A stretch of 64,000 bases of DNA, taken from Streptomyces sp. KL109B (GTDB lineage Bacteria > Actinomycetota > Actinomycetes > Streptomycetales > Streptomycetaceae). This document shows positions 8,191 to 17,772 of this stretch, piece by piece. The stretch lies in contig NZ_JASERL010000017.1 of NCBI RefSeq assembly GCF_030766935.1, positions 182,302-246,301 of the forward strand, written 5' to 3'. The position numbers and the translations under genes were made by a program. The notes under the pieces were generated by a model that did no database searches, was not told the DNA's origin, and was given only the letters and a program-made list of their open reading frames with translations. Numbering within the stretch: position 1 is the first letter of the stretch; every line of letters begins with the position of its first letter.

Positions 8191-9456
8191 GTGACACCAG
8201 CACTTCCACCGGACGGAACGCGCCCCCGGCGCCGCCGCCGCGGCCGAAGCACCGCCGTGGCACTCTCCGCCTGCTCCGCACTCGTCGCCGGCGCGGCGCT
8301 CACCGGCTGCGGGCAGCAACGCGACCCGGCCGTGTTCACCGTCCTCAACTCCTCGACCGACGCCTCGTACCACGGCTGGGACGCCGCCACGCTGAAGCGC
8401 TGTGGAAAGCGGCTCGGCCTCACCATCGAGCAGCAGAGCGTCCCCGCCGCGCAGGTCATGCAGAAGTCGCTGCGCATGGCGTCGTCGAAGTCCCTCCCGG
8501 ACGTCATCCAGTTCGACGCCTCCGAGATGCCGACCTTCGCCGAGGCCGGCGGCCTGGTCGATTTGCGCACCCTGGGGCTGAGCACGAAGGGCGTCCCGAA
8601 GGGCATCGTCGACTTCGGCTCGTACAAGGGGACGTACTACGGAGCCGCGCGCACGGTGAACACCCTCGCCCTCTTCTACAACAAGGACATCCTGAAGAAG
8701 GCCGGGGCCGAAGTCCCCACCACCTGGGGCGAGATGAGGGACACCGCGAAGAAGCTGACGCGGGGCGGCCAGTACGGCATCGCGCTCAGCGCGGGCGGCG
8801 CGGAGGACGGCGTCTTCCAGTTCGCGCCCTTCATGTGGTCCAACGGCGGCGACGAGACGAACCTCGCCGGGCCGAAGGTCGTGGGCGCCCTCGACTACTG
8901 GAAGGGCCTCATCAAGGACGGCTCCCTGTCCAAGTCGACCGTCAACTGGACGCAGGCCGACGTCAACGACCAGTTCATGGCCGGCAACGCCGCCATGATG
9001 ATCAACGGCCCGTGGCAGGTCGAGACCCTCGACACCAAGAAGAACCTGCACTGGGAGATCGCCCGGATCCCGGTCCCGAGCAGCGGTGACAAGTCGGTCG
9101 CACCGCTCGGCGGCGCCGTCCTCACCGTCCCGAAGACCGAGGACACCGGGCGCCAGAAGACCGCCGCGAAAATCATCCGCTGTATGTCGTCCGAGCGCGA
9201 GCAGATCACCTACGCCCGCAACAGCTGGATGGTCCCCGCCAACGCGAAGGCCGCCGAGACCTGGCGCGCGGAAGTGCCCGAACTCGACGCACTCGCCGAC
9301 CAGGTGGCCACCGCCCGCTCCCGCACGGCCAAGGTCGGCGCCCGCTGGTCGTCCGTGTCGCTCGCCCTGCAGAGCGCCTTCCAGTCGGCGCTGACCGGCC
9401 AGTCGAGCGCGGCGGCGCTGAAGAAGGCGCAGTCCCGCGCCACGAGCGGGAACTGA
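8191..9456 (+). CDS. Sugar ABC transporter, extracellular solute-binding lipoprotein
   Basis: A 421-residue binding protein. The N-terminus has a twin-arginine-like basic run, a hydrophobic stretch and the lipobox LTGC, so the mature protein should be anchored to the outer face of the membrane. The body matches cluster B sugar-binding proteins: PDVIQFDASEMPTFAEAGGLVDL, ALFYNKDILKKAGAEVPTTW, and MAGNAAMMINGPWQ. The start is GTG 8191. It is followed after 15 bases by two permeases and then a GH1 enzyme, so oligosaccharide import feeding intracellular hydrolysis is likely. No ATPase is encoded here; Streptomyces sugar importers commonly share MsiK. Confidence 0.9.
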   Translation: MTPALPPDGTRPRRRRRGRSTAVALSACSALVAGAALTGCGQQRDPAVFTVLNSSTDASYHGWDAATLKRCGKRLGLTIEQQSVPAAQVMQKSLRMASSKSLPDVIQFDASEMPTFAEAGGLVDLRTLGLSTKGVPKGIVDFGSYKGTYYGAARTVNTLALFYNKDILKKAGAEVPTTWGEMRDTAKKLTRGGQYGIALSAGGAEDGVFQFAPFMWSNGGDETNLAGPKVVGALDYWKGLIKDGSLSKSTVNWTQADVNDQFMAGNAAMMINGPWQVETLDTKKNLHWEIARIPVPSSGDKSVAPLGGAVLTVPKTEDTGRQKTAAKIIRCMSSEREQITYARNSWMVPANAKAAETWRAEVPELDALADQVATARSRTAKVGARWSSVSLALQSAFQSALTGQSSAAALKKAQSRATSGN

Positions 9457-9471
9457 GGGGGAGTCACCAGC

Positions 9472-10479
9472 ATGTCGTCCACCAGCGCCTCCAGCGGCGC
9501 CTCCACCAGCGTCACCACCACGAACGCCACCACCGGCACCGCGGACACCACACCCGCCGTACAGCGCACGGCAGTTGGGGCGAGGACCGACCCGGCCCGC
9601 GCGCGCCGCCGCCGCAGGCTGAGCCAGTGGGGCTTCATCGCCCCCGCCGTCGTCTTCATGCTGCTCTTCTTCGGCTACCCGCTCGTCCGCAACATCGTGA
9701 TGAGCTTCCAGGACTTCTCGCCGTCCACGTTCTTCGACGGAAAGTCCCCCTTCAACGGCACCGACAACTGGAGCAAGGTCTTCGAGGACGACCTCTTCGG
9801 CAAGGCGCTGTGGCACACCCTCGTCTTCACCGTCGGCTCGCTCGCCGGACAGTTCTGCATCGGGCTCGCGCTCGCCGTCTTCTTCACCAAGCGGTTCCCG
9901 CTGAACGGCTTCCTGCGCTCGCTGATCCTGCTGCCCTGGCTCGTCCCGATGGTCGTGTCCGGCATCGTGTGGCGCCGCATCCTCGACCAGGACACCGGCG
10001 TCCTCAACTCCTTCGCGCAGCTCATCGGCCTCGACGGGCACACACCCTGGCTGACCAGCCCCGGCATGGCCCTGTTCTCCGTGGTCATGGTGAACATCTG
10101 GATCGGCATCCCGTTCAACATGGTGATCCTCTACGGCGGACTCCAGGAAATCCCCAAGGAGTTGAACGAGGCCGCGTCCCTCGACGGCGCCTCCGCCTGG
10201 CGCACCTTCCGGTCCGTCACACTCCCGCTCCTGAAGCCCGTCGTCACCGTCGTCCTCGTCCTGGGCTTCATGTCCACGGTGAAGATCCTCGACCTGATCC
10301 TCGCGCTCACCGACGGCGGCCCCGCCGACTCCACGCAGACGCTCGGCACCCTCACGTACCAGAACTCCTTCGTCGAGCTCGACTTCGGCGCGGGCGCCGT
10401 CGTCGGCAACGTCCTCATCCTCGTCTCCGCCGTCTTCGCGGTGATCTACCTGCGGGCCAACCGCTCAGAGGGGAAGTGA
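9472..10479 (+). CDS. Sugar ABC transporter permease (MalF type)
   Basis: A 335-residue membrane protein with a Ser/Thr-rich cytoplasmic N-terminus of about 45 residues, then six predicted transmembrane segments. The cytoplasmic EAA loop reads EIPKELNEAASLDGASAWRTF, the ATPase docking motif of carbohydrate importers. It starts 15 bases after the binding protein and ends 5 bases before its partner permease, so it belongs to the same operon. It should form a heterodimer with the following protein. Confidence 0.92.
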   Translation: MSSTSASSGASTSVTTTNATTGTADTTPAVQRTAVGARTDPARARRRRRLSQWGFIAPAVVFMLLFFGYPLVRNIVMSFQDFSPSTFFDGKSPFNGTDNWSKVFEDDLFGKALWHTLVFTVGSLAGQFCIGLALAVFFTKRFPLNGFLRSLILLPWLVPMVVSGIVWRRILDQDTGVLNSFAQLIGLDGHTPWLTSPGMALFSVVMVNIWIGIPFNMVILYGGLQEIPKELNEAASLDGASAWRTFRSVTLPLLKPVVTVVLVLGFMSTVKILDLILALTDGGPADSTQTLGTLTYQNSFVELDFGAGAVVGNVLILVSAVFAVIYLRANRSEGK

Positions 10480-10484
10480 CCCAC

Positions 10485-11312
10485 GTGGCGACGACCGTCA
10501 CTCACACGTCCCGGCGCCGCTGGGGCGCCACCGTCGCCGGTGTGCTCGTTCTCGGCGTGATGCTGTTCCCGCTGTACTGGATGGTCAACACGGCGCTGCA
10601 GCCCGAGTCGGGACTACTCGAAGTCTCGCCGCTGCCGAGCTCGTTGGACCTGTCCGGCTTCACCTCCGCGATCCGCGAACAGGGCGGCCACCTGCTCACC
10701 TCGCTCGGCGTCGCGCTCGGCGCCGTCGCGATCTGTCTCGCCATCGCCGCGCCCGCCGCGTACGGGCTCGCCCGGTTCCGGCTGCCCGGCACCCAGAGCA
10801 TCGTCTTCGGCACCCTCATCACGCAGATGGTGCCGGGCATCGTCATCGCCAACGCCCTCTACAGCGCGTACGTCGATCTGGGCCTGGTCAACTCCTACTT
10901 CGGCCTGATGCTCGCCGACGCATCCCTCGGCATCCCCTTCGCCATCGTCCTCATGCGCTCCTTCATGGTGGCGATCCCGCAGGAGGTCATCGAGGCGGCC
11001 GAGGCCGACGGCGCGGGCAGGGTGCGCACCTTCCTCCAGGTCGTGCTGCCGATGAGCCGCAACTCCCTCATCACGGCGGGCCTGTTCTCCTTCCTGTACG
11101 CGTGGAGCGACTTCATGTTCGCGCTCACGCTGAACACCACCGACGACGTCAAGCCCGTCACGCTCGGCATCTACCAGTACATCGGCGCACATGTCGGCGA
11201 CTGGGGCTCGGTCATGGCCGCGTCCGTGCTGTCCGCGATCCCGGCTGCCGTGCTGCTCGTCCTCGCCCAGAAGTACATCGCCGCCGGAATCACCGGCGGA
11301 TCCATCAAGTGA
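10485..11312 (+). CDS. Sugar ABC transporter permease (MalG type)
   Basis: A 275-residue permease with six hydrophobic segments and the EAA loop EVIEAAEADGAGRVRTF, ending in the family signature KYIAAGITGGSIK. GTG 10485 is used because the frame upstream only shadows the first permease. The gene lies between the first permease and the GH1 beta-glucosidase with gaps of 5 and 8 bases. It is the second half of the translocation pore. Confidence 0.92.
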   Translation: MATTVTHTSRRRWGATVAGVLVLGVMLFPLYWMVNTALQPESGLLEVSPLPSSLDLSGFTSAIREQGGHLLTSLGVALGAVAICLAIAAPAAYGLARFRLPGTQSIVFGTLITQMVPGIVIANALYSAYVDLGLVNSYFGLMLADASLGIPFAIVLMRSFMVAIPQEVIEAAEADGAGRVRTFLQVVLPMSRNSLITAGLFSFLYAWSDFMFALTLNTTDDVKPVTLGIYQYIGAHVGDWGSVMAASVLSAIPAAVLLVLAQKYIAAGITGGSIK

Positions 11313-11320
11313 GGCCCCAC

Positions 11321-12718
11321 ATGCGAGAGTTGACCCCGCTCCCCGTGTTCCCCGACGGCTTCGTCTTCGGCGCGGCCACCGCCTCGTACCAGATCGAGGG
11401 AGCCGCCACCGAGGACGGCCGCGGCGCCTCCATCTGGGACACCTACAGCCACACCCCCGGCCGCACCCACGAAGGCGACACCGGCGACATCGCCTGCGAC
11501 CACTACCACCGCTACCGCGAGGACGTGGCACTGCTGCGCGACCTCGGCGTCGACTCGTACCGCTTCTCGATCGCCTGGCCGCGCATCCAGCCCACGGGGG
11601 AGGGGCCCGCGAACGCGAAGGGCCTCGACTTCTACTCCCGCCTCGTGGACGAGCTGTTGGAGGCGGGCATCGAACCGGCCGCCACCCTCTACCACTGGGA
11701 CCTGCCCCAGGCACTGGAGGACCGCGGCGGCTGGCGGGTGCGCGAGACCGCGGAACGGTTCGGGGAGTACGCGGCCGTCGTCGCGGAACACCTCGCCGAC
11801 CGCGTCCCCCGCTGGATCACCCTCAACGAGCCGTGGTGCAGCGCCTTCCTCGGCTACTCGGTGGGCCGCCACGCGCCCGGCGCGCAGGAGGGCACAGGCG
11901 CGCTCGCGGCCGCACACCACCTGCTCGTCGGCCACGGACTCGCGATGAAGGCACTCAGGGCGGCAGGAGTACGGGAAGCGGGCATCACCCTGAACCTCGA
12001 CCGGAACGTGCCCGCCACCGACACCCCCGCCGACCGGGCCGCCGTCACCCGCGCCGACACCCAGCACAACCTCGTCTGGACCGAACCGATCCTCGCCGGC
12101 CGCTACCCGGCGAGCGACGAGGACACCTGGGGCGAACTCATCACCGCACAGGACTTCCGCCGCGAGGGCGACCTCGAACTCATCGGCCAGCGACTCGACT
12201 TCCTCGGTGTGAACTACTACCGGCCGATCGTCGTCGCCGACGCCCCGCACCGCGAGCCGGACCCGGCCCGCCGCGTCGCCACCGACAACCGGTACGAGGA
12301 ACGGCCCTACCCCGATGTGCGGCGCACGGCGATGGGCTGGCCCGTCGTCCCCGAGTCCTTCACCGACCTGCTGACCGCGCTCAAGGCCCGCTACGGCGAC
12401 GCCCTCCCGCCGGTCCACATCACCGAGAACGGCACCGCCGAACACGACGGACCCGCCGCCGACGGCGCCGTCCACGACCCCGACCGCGTCGACTACCTGC
12501 ACAGCCACCTCACCGCACTGCGCGCGGCGATGGACGCGGGCGTCGACGTGCGCGGCTACTACGTGTGGTCGCTGCTCGACAACTTCGAGTGGGCCCTCGG
12601 GTACGCGAAGCGGTTCGGGATCGTCCGCGTCGACTACGACACCCAGCGGCGCACACCGAAGGACAGCTACCACTGGTACCGCGCCCTGATCGCGGCGCAC
12701 CGGGACCCCCGTCCTTAG
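11321..12718 (+). CDS. GH1 beta-glucosidase
   Basis: A 465-residue cytoplasmic retaining beta-glycosidase. The acid/base Glu is in ITLNEPWC and the nucleophile Glu in HITENGTAEHDG, both at the positions expected for family 1. Other family features are FVFGAATASYQIEG near the start, YHWDLPQAL, and the C-terminal YVWSLLDNFEWALGY with the aglycone-site Trp and Glu. The last gene of the sugar importer operon, it should cleave the imported beta-linked oligosaccharide after the divergent alpha-xylosidase removes xylose. Its TAG overlaps the convergent MFS stop by three bases. Confidence 0.95.
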   Translation: MRELTPLPVFPDGFVFGAATASYQIEGAATEDGRGASIWDTYSHTPGRTHEGDTGDIACDHYHRYREDVALLRDLGVDSYRFSIAWPRIQPTGEGPANAKGLDFYSRLVDELLEAGIEPAATLYHWDLPQALEDRGGWRVRETAERFGEYAAVVAEHLADRVPRWITLNEPWCSAFLGYSVGRHAPGAQEGTGALAAAHHLLVGHGLAMKALRAAGVREAGITLNLDRNVPATDTPADRAAVTRADTQHNLVWTEPILAGRYPASDEDTWGELITAQDFRREGDLELIGQRLDFLGVNYYRPIVVADAPHREPDPARRVATDNRYEERPYPDVRRTAMGWPVVPESFTDLLTALKARYGDALPPVHITENGTAEHDGPAADGAVHDPDRVDYLHSHLTALRAAMDAGVDVRGYYVWSLLDNFEWALGYAKRFGIVRVDYDTQRRTPKDSYHWYRALIAAHRDPRP

Positions 12719-14127
12719 GCGCTGATGTCCTCCAGGCTCCGGTCCCGCGTCGATGTCCCGAACACGGCGACCGCCACCACCGCGATCACGATCACGGCGC
12801 ACAGCAGCAGGAACACGCCGACGAACGTGAGCCCGGTGTAGGCGGCGCCGAGGATCACCGGGGCGAGGGCCGCGCCGACCCGGCCGAACACGGCGGACGC
12901 GCCGACGCCCGTGCCGCGGATCCACGTCGGATACACCTCCGGCGTGTACGTGTAGAGGGGCGCGTAGGCGCCGTTGAGGAAGAACGCCAGCGCCACGCTG
13001 CACACGATGACCACCGCGTCGCTGTCGGTCGTCGCGGCACCGAGCGCCGCCACGGCACCGAGGAGCAGGAACACGACGATGCTCCACTTGCGGTCGAGCC
13101 GCTCGGACAGCACGGCCGCCGGGTAGTAGCCGACGACCTGGGCCACCTCGATGACGATGGAGTACCCGAAGCTCTCGCTGATCGAGAAGCCGCGGTCGAC
13201 CAGGAGCGTCGGCAGGAACACCAGGAAGCCGTAGTACGCGAAGCTGAAGCAGAACCAGAGCACCCACACGAGCCCGGTCTGGCGCAGCAGCGGCGGCCGC
13301 CACAGCGCCATGAAGCGGGCGAGACCGGTGGGCCGGTCGTTGGCCGGGGCCGCGACGGCGGCGCCCTCGGGGGAGGGCGCGGGCTCCGGCAGTGGCTTGC
13401 CGGTGGCCTCGCGGACCTTGTCCTCCAGGCGCTCCACCTCCGCGTACGCCTCGTCCACCCGCCCGCGCGAGACGAGATAGCGCGGCGACTCGGGCAGGCT
13501 GCGCCGCCAGAACACGGCCAGGATGATCGGGAGCCCGACGACGATCTGCGCGATGCGCCAGCCGCCGTCGAAGGCCTGGATGATGAAGTAGCCGATCAGC
13601 GCGGCCAGTACGTAGCCGAACGCGAAGAACCCGGCGAGCGAGCCGACGAAGTGACCTCGCTTGGACGGCGGCGAGAACTCCGCCAAGTACGGCATCACGA
13701 TATTGGCGTTGATGCCGATGGCGACGCCGCCGACGATCCGGGTGGCGATGAGCACGAACGCGTCGGGGGAGAACGCGCCGAGGATCATCGCGGCGCTGTA
13801 GCAGGTCATCGACCAGACGAGCAGATTGCGGCGGCCCGTGCGGTCGCCGATGAAGCCGACGAGCAGCGCGCCGATCACGGCGCCGATCAGGGAGGAACTG
13901 CCGAGCACGCCCTGTTCGAGGCCGGAGAGCGCGAAGACACCGGCCACGATCGGCAGGAGGAACGACACGATCCCGTTGTCCATGCCGTCGAACGTGGTGC
14001 TCAGGCCGCCCTTGAGGAGGATGCCGCGCTGTACGCGGGTGACCGGCAGCCGGTCCAGGCGGGCCGCCACCTCGTGGGCGGCGCCGGTGAGTCGGTGGGG
14101 TGCGGTGCTGGAGGTCTGTGGGGTCAC
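12715..14127 (-). CDS. MFS transporter, metabolite:proton symporter type
   Basis: A 470-residue carrier with about 12 transmembrane segments and a hydrophilic central loop (around 225-265). The loop between helices 2 and 3 reads GDRTGRRN, and ESPRYLVSRGRVDEA follows helix 6 as in sugar/aromatic-acid porters. The start is GTG 14127 with GAAGGG upstream. It lies downstream of the dipeptidase gene on the same strand, across 161 bases, and could import that enzyme's substrate or a linked metabolite. Specificity is unknown. Confidence 0.87.
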   Translation of the reverse strand: MTPQTSSTAPHRLTGAAHEVAARLDRLPVTRVQRGILLKGGLSTTFDGMDNGIVSFLLPIVAGVFALSGLEQGVLGSSSLIGAVIGALLVGFIGDRTGRRNLLVWSMTCYSAAMILGAFSPDAFVLIATRIVGGVAIGINANIVMPYLAEFSPPSKRGHFVGSLAGFFAFGYVLAALIGYFIIQAFDGGWRIAQIVVGLPIILAVFWRRSLPESPRYLVSRGRVDEAYAEVERLEDKVREATGKPLPEPAPSPEGAAVAAPANDRPTGLARFMALWRPPLLRQTGLVWVLWFCFSFAYYGFLVFLPTLLVDRGFSISESFGYSIVIEVAQVVGYYPAAVLSERLDRKWSIVVFLLLGAVAALGAATTDSDAVVIVCSVALAFFLNGAYAPLYTYTPEVYPTWIRGTGVGASAVFGRVGAALAPVILGAAYTGLTFVGVFLLLCAVIVIAVVAVAVFGTSTRDRSLEDISA

Positions 14128-14288
14128 GGGGACCGCCCTTCGGGGAACGTGGAGCGGTTGGGGGGAGAGGGGGCTCCTTGCGGTGGTGCGGGGTGGTGCG
14201 GGTGACGCGGGGTGGTGCGGGCGCCGGGGCATGGCGGACCGTGCCCCGGCGGTGTGGGGCGAAGGGGGATGTCGGTGGTGAGGGGGGC

Positions 14289-15263
14289 TTAGGCCGGGGT
14301 GAGGACCTGGCGGTAGAAGCGCAGCCAGTTGCCGCCCATGATCTTGGCGACCTCGGCTTCGTCGAACCCGGCGTGCTCGGACAGGCACCGGGCCAGGGCC
14401 GGGAAGTCGGCGGTGGATTCCATCCAGGTGATCGCGGGCGCCTTGCCGGGCGTGCCGGAGAGGGCGGCGCCGCGCTGCTCGGTGCGGGTCCAGCGGCCCT
14501 TGCGCATCCACTGGAGCTCCGGCTCGCCGCTCTTGCGGCTGAGGTCGGTGCCGATGCCGACGTGATCGATGCCGATCAGGTCGACGGTGCGGCGCACCAT
14601 GTCGCACCACTCCTCCCGGCTGTCCGCCCACGGGCCGCTGATGTTGCGGTAGGTGGCGAGGCCGAGCATGCCGCCGCCCGCCGCGAGGGCCTTGAGGAGT
14701 TCGTCGCCCTTGTTGCGCGGATGGTCGTACAGGGAGCGCGGGTTGGCGTGCGTGACGGCGACCGGCCGCTCGGAGGCGTGGATGGCGTCGAGGCCGGTGC
14801 GCTCGCCGACGTGCGAGAGGTCGACGACCATGCCGAGCCGGTTCATCTCCTGGACGACCTCGCGGCCGAACCGGGAAAGGCCGCTGTCCTCCGGCTCGTA
14901 GCAGGAACCGCCAATGGCGTTCTGGTTGTTGTACGTGAGCTGCACGACCCGCAGACCCATGTCGTGGAACAGCTCCAGGAACCGGACGCGGTCCTCGATG
15001 GGGGAGGAGTTCTGGGTGCCGAGGAGGATCGCGGTGCGGCCCTCGCGGTGGGCCCGCTCGATGTCGTCGGCGGTGCGGGCGATCAGGATCAGGTCGGCGT
15101 TCTCGCGCTCCAGGTCGCGCCAGCGCCCGATCTCGTCCATCGTCTCCGTCGCGTTCTCCCAGAACGCCAACGTGGGTGTCACACAGGCGAGTTGACCCGC
15201 CCGCAACTCCTGGAAGACCTCACGGTCGTAGCGGCTGCATTCGAGGCCGTCGATGAAGAGCAC
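14289..15263 (-). CDS. Membrane dipeptidase (renal dipeptidase family)
   Basis: A 324-residue metallohydrolase of peptidase family M19. Recognisable parts are FIDGLECSRYDREV, ILLGTQNSSPIEDRV, the metal-ligand strand MVVDLSHVGERTGLDAI, VAVTHANPRSLYDHPRN, and GIDHVGIGTDLS. The usual N-terminal HxD is replaced by FIDGLE (metal-site change D-G-L-E), which makes activity on ordinary dipeptides uncertain. Members of this subgroup sit in catabolic clusters rather than acting on the cell surface, and no signal peptide is seen. GTG 15263 has GGAAGG upstream. It follows the unknown 248-residue gene by only four bases. Confidence 0.85.
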   Translation of the reverse strand: MLFIDGLECSRYDREVFQELRAGQLACVTPTLAFWENATETMDEIGRWRDLERENADLILIARTADDIERAHREGRTAILLGTQNSSPIEDRVRFLELFHDMGLRVVQLTYNNQNAIGGSCYEPEDSGLSRFGREVVQEMNRLGMVVDLSHVGERTGLDAIHASERPVAVTHANPRSLYDHPRNKGDELLKALAAGGGMLGLATYRNISGPWADSREEWCDMVRRTVDLIGIDHVGIGTDLSRKSGEPELQWMRKGRWTRTEQRGAALSGTPGKAPAITWMESTADFPALARCLSEHAGFDEAEVAKIMGGNWLRFYRQVLTPA

Positions 15264-15267
15264 GCCG

Positions 15268-16014
15268 TCACCTTCCGTCGCTGAGTATGGGTGCCGCGGC
15301 GGGGTCCGCGGGTTCTGAGGGCCGCGAGGGCTCCGAGGGCTGGTCGGCCCAGTCCTCGCCGACCTCGCCGACGATCCGCCCGCTCTCGTCGAACACCGAA
15401 CGCCCGGTGTGCTGCCGGGACAGCGCCGAGTCCGGGGTGAGCGCCTCGTTGCCGAGGCGGAAGAGGTTCCACCACAGATCGGCGGATACGTCGAGGCCGT
15501 GACGGAGTACGTGGTCCAAGGGGTCGGCGGGGGCGGCTTCGCGCAGCGGGGCGCACTCCAGGACCCGCCGGCCGCCGTCCTCGGAGACCGTGACCGCCAC
15601 GCCGAACTCGGCCGCCCGCACCGGGAGTACGTCGAGCAGCTCGGGGCGTACGACATCCAACACGGCGACCCGCGCCCGTACATGACGGTGGGTCAGTGCC
15701 ACCGCCAGGTCCAGCAGATCGGGCGCGGCGACGAGCGCGTGCCGGCCGCGCGCGTCGACGGTCGTGTCGGGTCCTTCGGTACGGCGGTGGTTGTGCGCGG
15801 CGGCCGTCCTCCGGACGGTTTCCGCGTCGTCGTGCAGCAGGCGCAGCGCGTCGAGGCCGAGCGCATCGGCGACGACGGTGGTGTCACGCGCGGCGTTGAC
15901 CGCGCCGCGCGGCACACCGAGCGCCCGCAGCACACGCCCCACGACGAGCCGGCTTTCGCGCAGCGACACATTGACGGTCGAAGGGGCCTTATCGGCCAGG
16001 GCAGTTGAGGGCAA
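15268..16014 (-). CDS. Unknown protein, 248 residues
   Basis: No family is recognised with confidence. The N-terminal 60 residues (LRESRLVVGRVLRALGVPRG...ADALGLDALRLLHDD) faintly resemble the first helices of type-2 malate/lactate dehydrogenase-like proteins, which is weak evidence. The middle alternates short strands and helices, and the last 35 residues are Pro/Ser/Glu-rich. There is no signal peptide or membrane segment. It is packed between the 564-residue gene (2-base gap) and the dipeptidase gene (4-base gap), so all three are probably translated from one transcript and serve one pathway. Confidence 0.65.
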   Translation of the reverse strand: MPSTALADKAPSTVNVSLRESRLVVGRVLRALGVPRGAVNAARDTTVVADALGLDALRLLHDDAETVRRTAAAHNHRRTEGPDTTVDARGRHALVAAPDLLDLAVALTHRHVRARVAVLDVVRPELLDVLPVRAAEFGVAVTVSEDGGRRVLECAPLREAAPADPLDHVLRHGLDVSADLWWNLFRLGNEALTPDSALSRQHTGRSVFDESGRIVGEVGEDWADQPSEPSRPSEPADPAAAPILSDGR

Positions 16015-16016
16015 GG

Positions 16017-17711
16017 TCAGTCACGCTCCTCGGGGCGGCGGGGGTAGATCCAGTCGAAGGCGCGCCCTTCCGCCAGGTCGGCGCGGGTCGGCGCGCCGTG
16101 GAAGAGGAGGCCGAGCACGCTGCGGCCGAACGCGTCCACGGTCTTGTCCAGGCCGTGGAACGCGGCGTTCATCAACCGCACGACATGCACCGGGACGAAG
16201 TCCTTGGCCAGCATGTTCATGTGCGGCGAGTGCAGGAGGCGGCCCGCGAGCCCCTGCGCCCGGGTCACCGTCCAGCGCTCCTCGGGGTGTTCGGCGAGGA
16301 ACTCCCCGACGAGGGTGTCGGTCGGGACGGTGTCGAGAAGGGCGGCGAGCCGCTGGATGTCACCGGGCAGATCCAGCGCCCACTCGAAGCCGCCGGGCAC
16401 CTCGTCGACGGGCCCGCGGCGCGGCTCCTCCGCGTCCCGTGACTTGTACCAGCGGAAGTGCCGCTGGTCCGGGTCGGTCAGATCGACGGCGAGCGCCCAC
16501 GCGTACTCGCGGGAGAGCAGGTCTCGCAGCTGCGCGACGGTGTCCGTGGGCCGGTGCCGCAGTGTCTCGTCGGCGGGCTGGTGGCGCAGCAGCGCGTCGG
16601 TGTGCTCGGGCCGCAGCTCAAGGAGGACGGCGTCGAACACCTCGACGGCCTCCTGACACACCTCGTCGTCGGGAAGCCCCGCCAGCAGATCACCGAAGAC
16701 GGCGTCGGGAGCGGCCGCCTTCAGCCGCTCGACGAGGACGCGCAGCCCGTCCGCCACGACCGCCGGGGCCGTGAAGTCGTGGTACGTGAGCGGGTCCTCG
16801 TCGTGGAAGTCGACGGCGCGCGCCAGGAGTTCGGCCGCCCGGTCCACCTGCGCCGAGCCCGGCACGACAGGAATGCGGCGGGCCTCGGCGACCGCGGTGC
16901 GGCGCAGGGTGAGCCAGCGGTCGAGGAGCACCGGATGGGTGTTGGCGAAGAAGACGAGGCCGAGCGCGGAGCCGTTGCCGAGGCCCAAGAAGCGCCGCAG
17001 CTCCGGGGCGAGCCGCGCGGCCTCCGGGTTGCGGCAGCGGGCGAGGTGTTCCACCAGGTCCACGGAGAACTCGCGCATCAGATACGCGGCGAGCATCTGC
17101 GCGTGGTACGGCAGGCGCAGCGGGTGGTCCTCCTCGAGCGCCCCGTACGAGCGGGTGCCGAAGGTGCCGTTGCCGTCGAGGCCGGTGTTGCGCATCAGAT
17201 AGCCGACCGGCCACAACTCGGCGACGCGCGGCTGCCGTCCGGCCGCCAGATGCTCGATGACGTGGTCGAACAGGCGCAGGCTGCGATTGGACCTGCACCA
17301 CACGAGGCTGCCGGGCGTGGCACGGCCCGCGTACAGCTTCGGCAGCTCCTCGCGGGTGACCCGCAGGTCCTCGTCGGTGGCCTCACCCTCGACGAGCGCG
17401 CCCATCATGTCCCAGTCGGTGCCGATGATGCGGCCGGTGCGGCCCTCCAGCTTCGGCTCGAAGGAGAACACCATGAAGTCGAAGACGGCGGTGGGCGTGC
17501 GGACGCGGTACACCGCCTCGCCCCTGGCACGGGCGTCGATGTCGAAGCGGACGAGGTCGACCGTCCAGCGTTCGCGTGTCATCAGGTGCATGAGCGAGCG
17601 GCTGGCGCTGAGCCTGCTCGGCGCGAGGGTGGCGAGCCGTTCGGGCCGCATGAGGTCGGCGGCGGCTTCGGGGCCGTCGCCGTGGGGGCGGAGTTCGCTC
17701 CGGGTGGTCAT
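16017..17711 (-). CDS. Unknown soluble protein, 564 residues
   Basis: A long protein with no membrane segments and even alpha/beta composition; I do not recognise the family. Notable stretches are SLMHLMTRERWTVDLVRFDI, YRVRTPTAVFDFMVFSFEP, a GTDWDMMGAL turn, and FDWIYPRRPEE at the C-terminus. ATG 17711 has a GAAGGG-type site upstream; a longer frame would extend into the His-rich reading of the 24-base repeats and is unlikely. First structural gene after the IclR regulator in this cluster, it is followed by the 248-residue protein, dipeptidase and MFS carrier. A catabolic enzyme is likely but undefined. Confidence 0.7.
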   Translation of the reverse strand: MTTRSELRPHGDGPEAAADLMRPERLATLAPSRLSASRSLMHLMTRERWTVDLVRFDIDARARGEAVYRVRTPTAVFDFMVFSFEPKLEGRTGRIIGTDWDMMGALVEGEATDEDLRVTREELPKLYAGRATPGSLVWCRSNRSLRLFDHVIEHLAAGRQPRVAELWPVGYLMRNTGLDGNGTFGTRSYGALEEDHPLRLPYHAQMLAAYLMREFSVDLVEHLARCRNPEAARLAPELRRFLGLGNGSALGLVFFANTHPVLLDRWLTLRRTAVAEARRIPVVPGSAQVDRAAELLARAVDFHDEDPLTYHDFTAPAVVADGLRVLVERLKAAAPDAVFGDLLAGLPDDEVCQEAVEVFDAVLLELRPEHTDALLRHQPADETLRHRPTDTVAQLRDLLSREYAWALAVDLTDPDQRHFRWYKSRDAEEPRRGPVDEVPGGFEWALDLPGDIQRLAALLDTVPTDTLVGEFLAEHPEERWTVTRAQGLAGRLLHSPHMNMLAKDFVPVHVVRLMNAAFHGLDKTVDAFGRSVLGLLFHGAPTRADLAEGRAFDWIYPRRPEERD

Positions 17712-17772
17712 GTGTCTCCCTTCGGAAGGGGATACGTGGGGGTGGTGACGGGTGGCCGGAGGGGTACGTGTG

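Noticed and set aside
8134..10041. A 635-codon minus-strand frame across the binding-protein and permease genes.
   Set aside because: Shadow of the real plus-strand genes; Gly/Val/Arg low complexity and no coherent domain.
11171..13303. A 710-codon minus-strand frame across GH1 and the MFS gene.
   Set aside because: It mixes the antisense of GH1 with a shifted frame of the MFS gene; neither part has a protein pattern.
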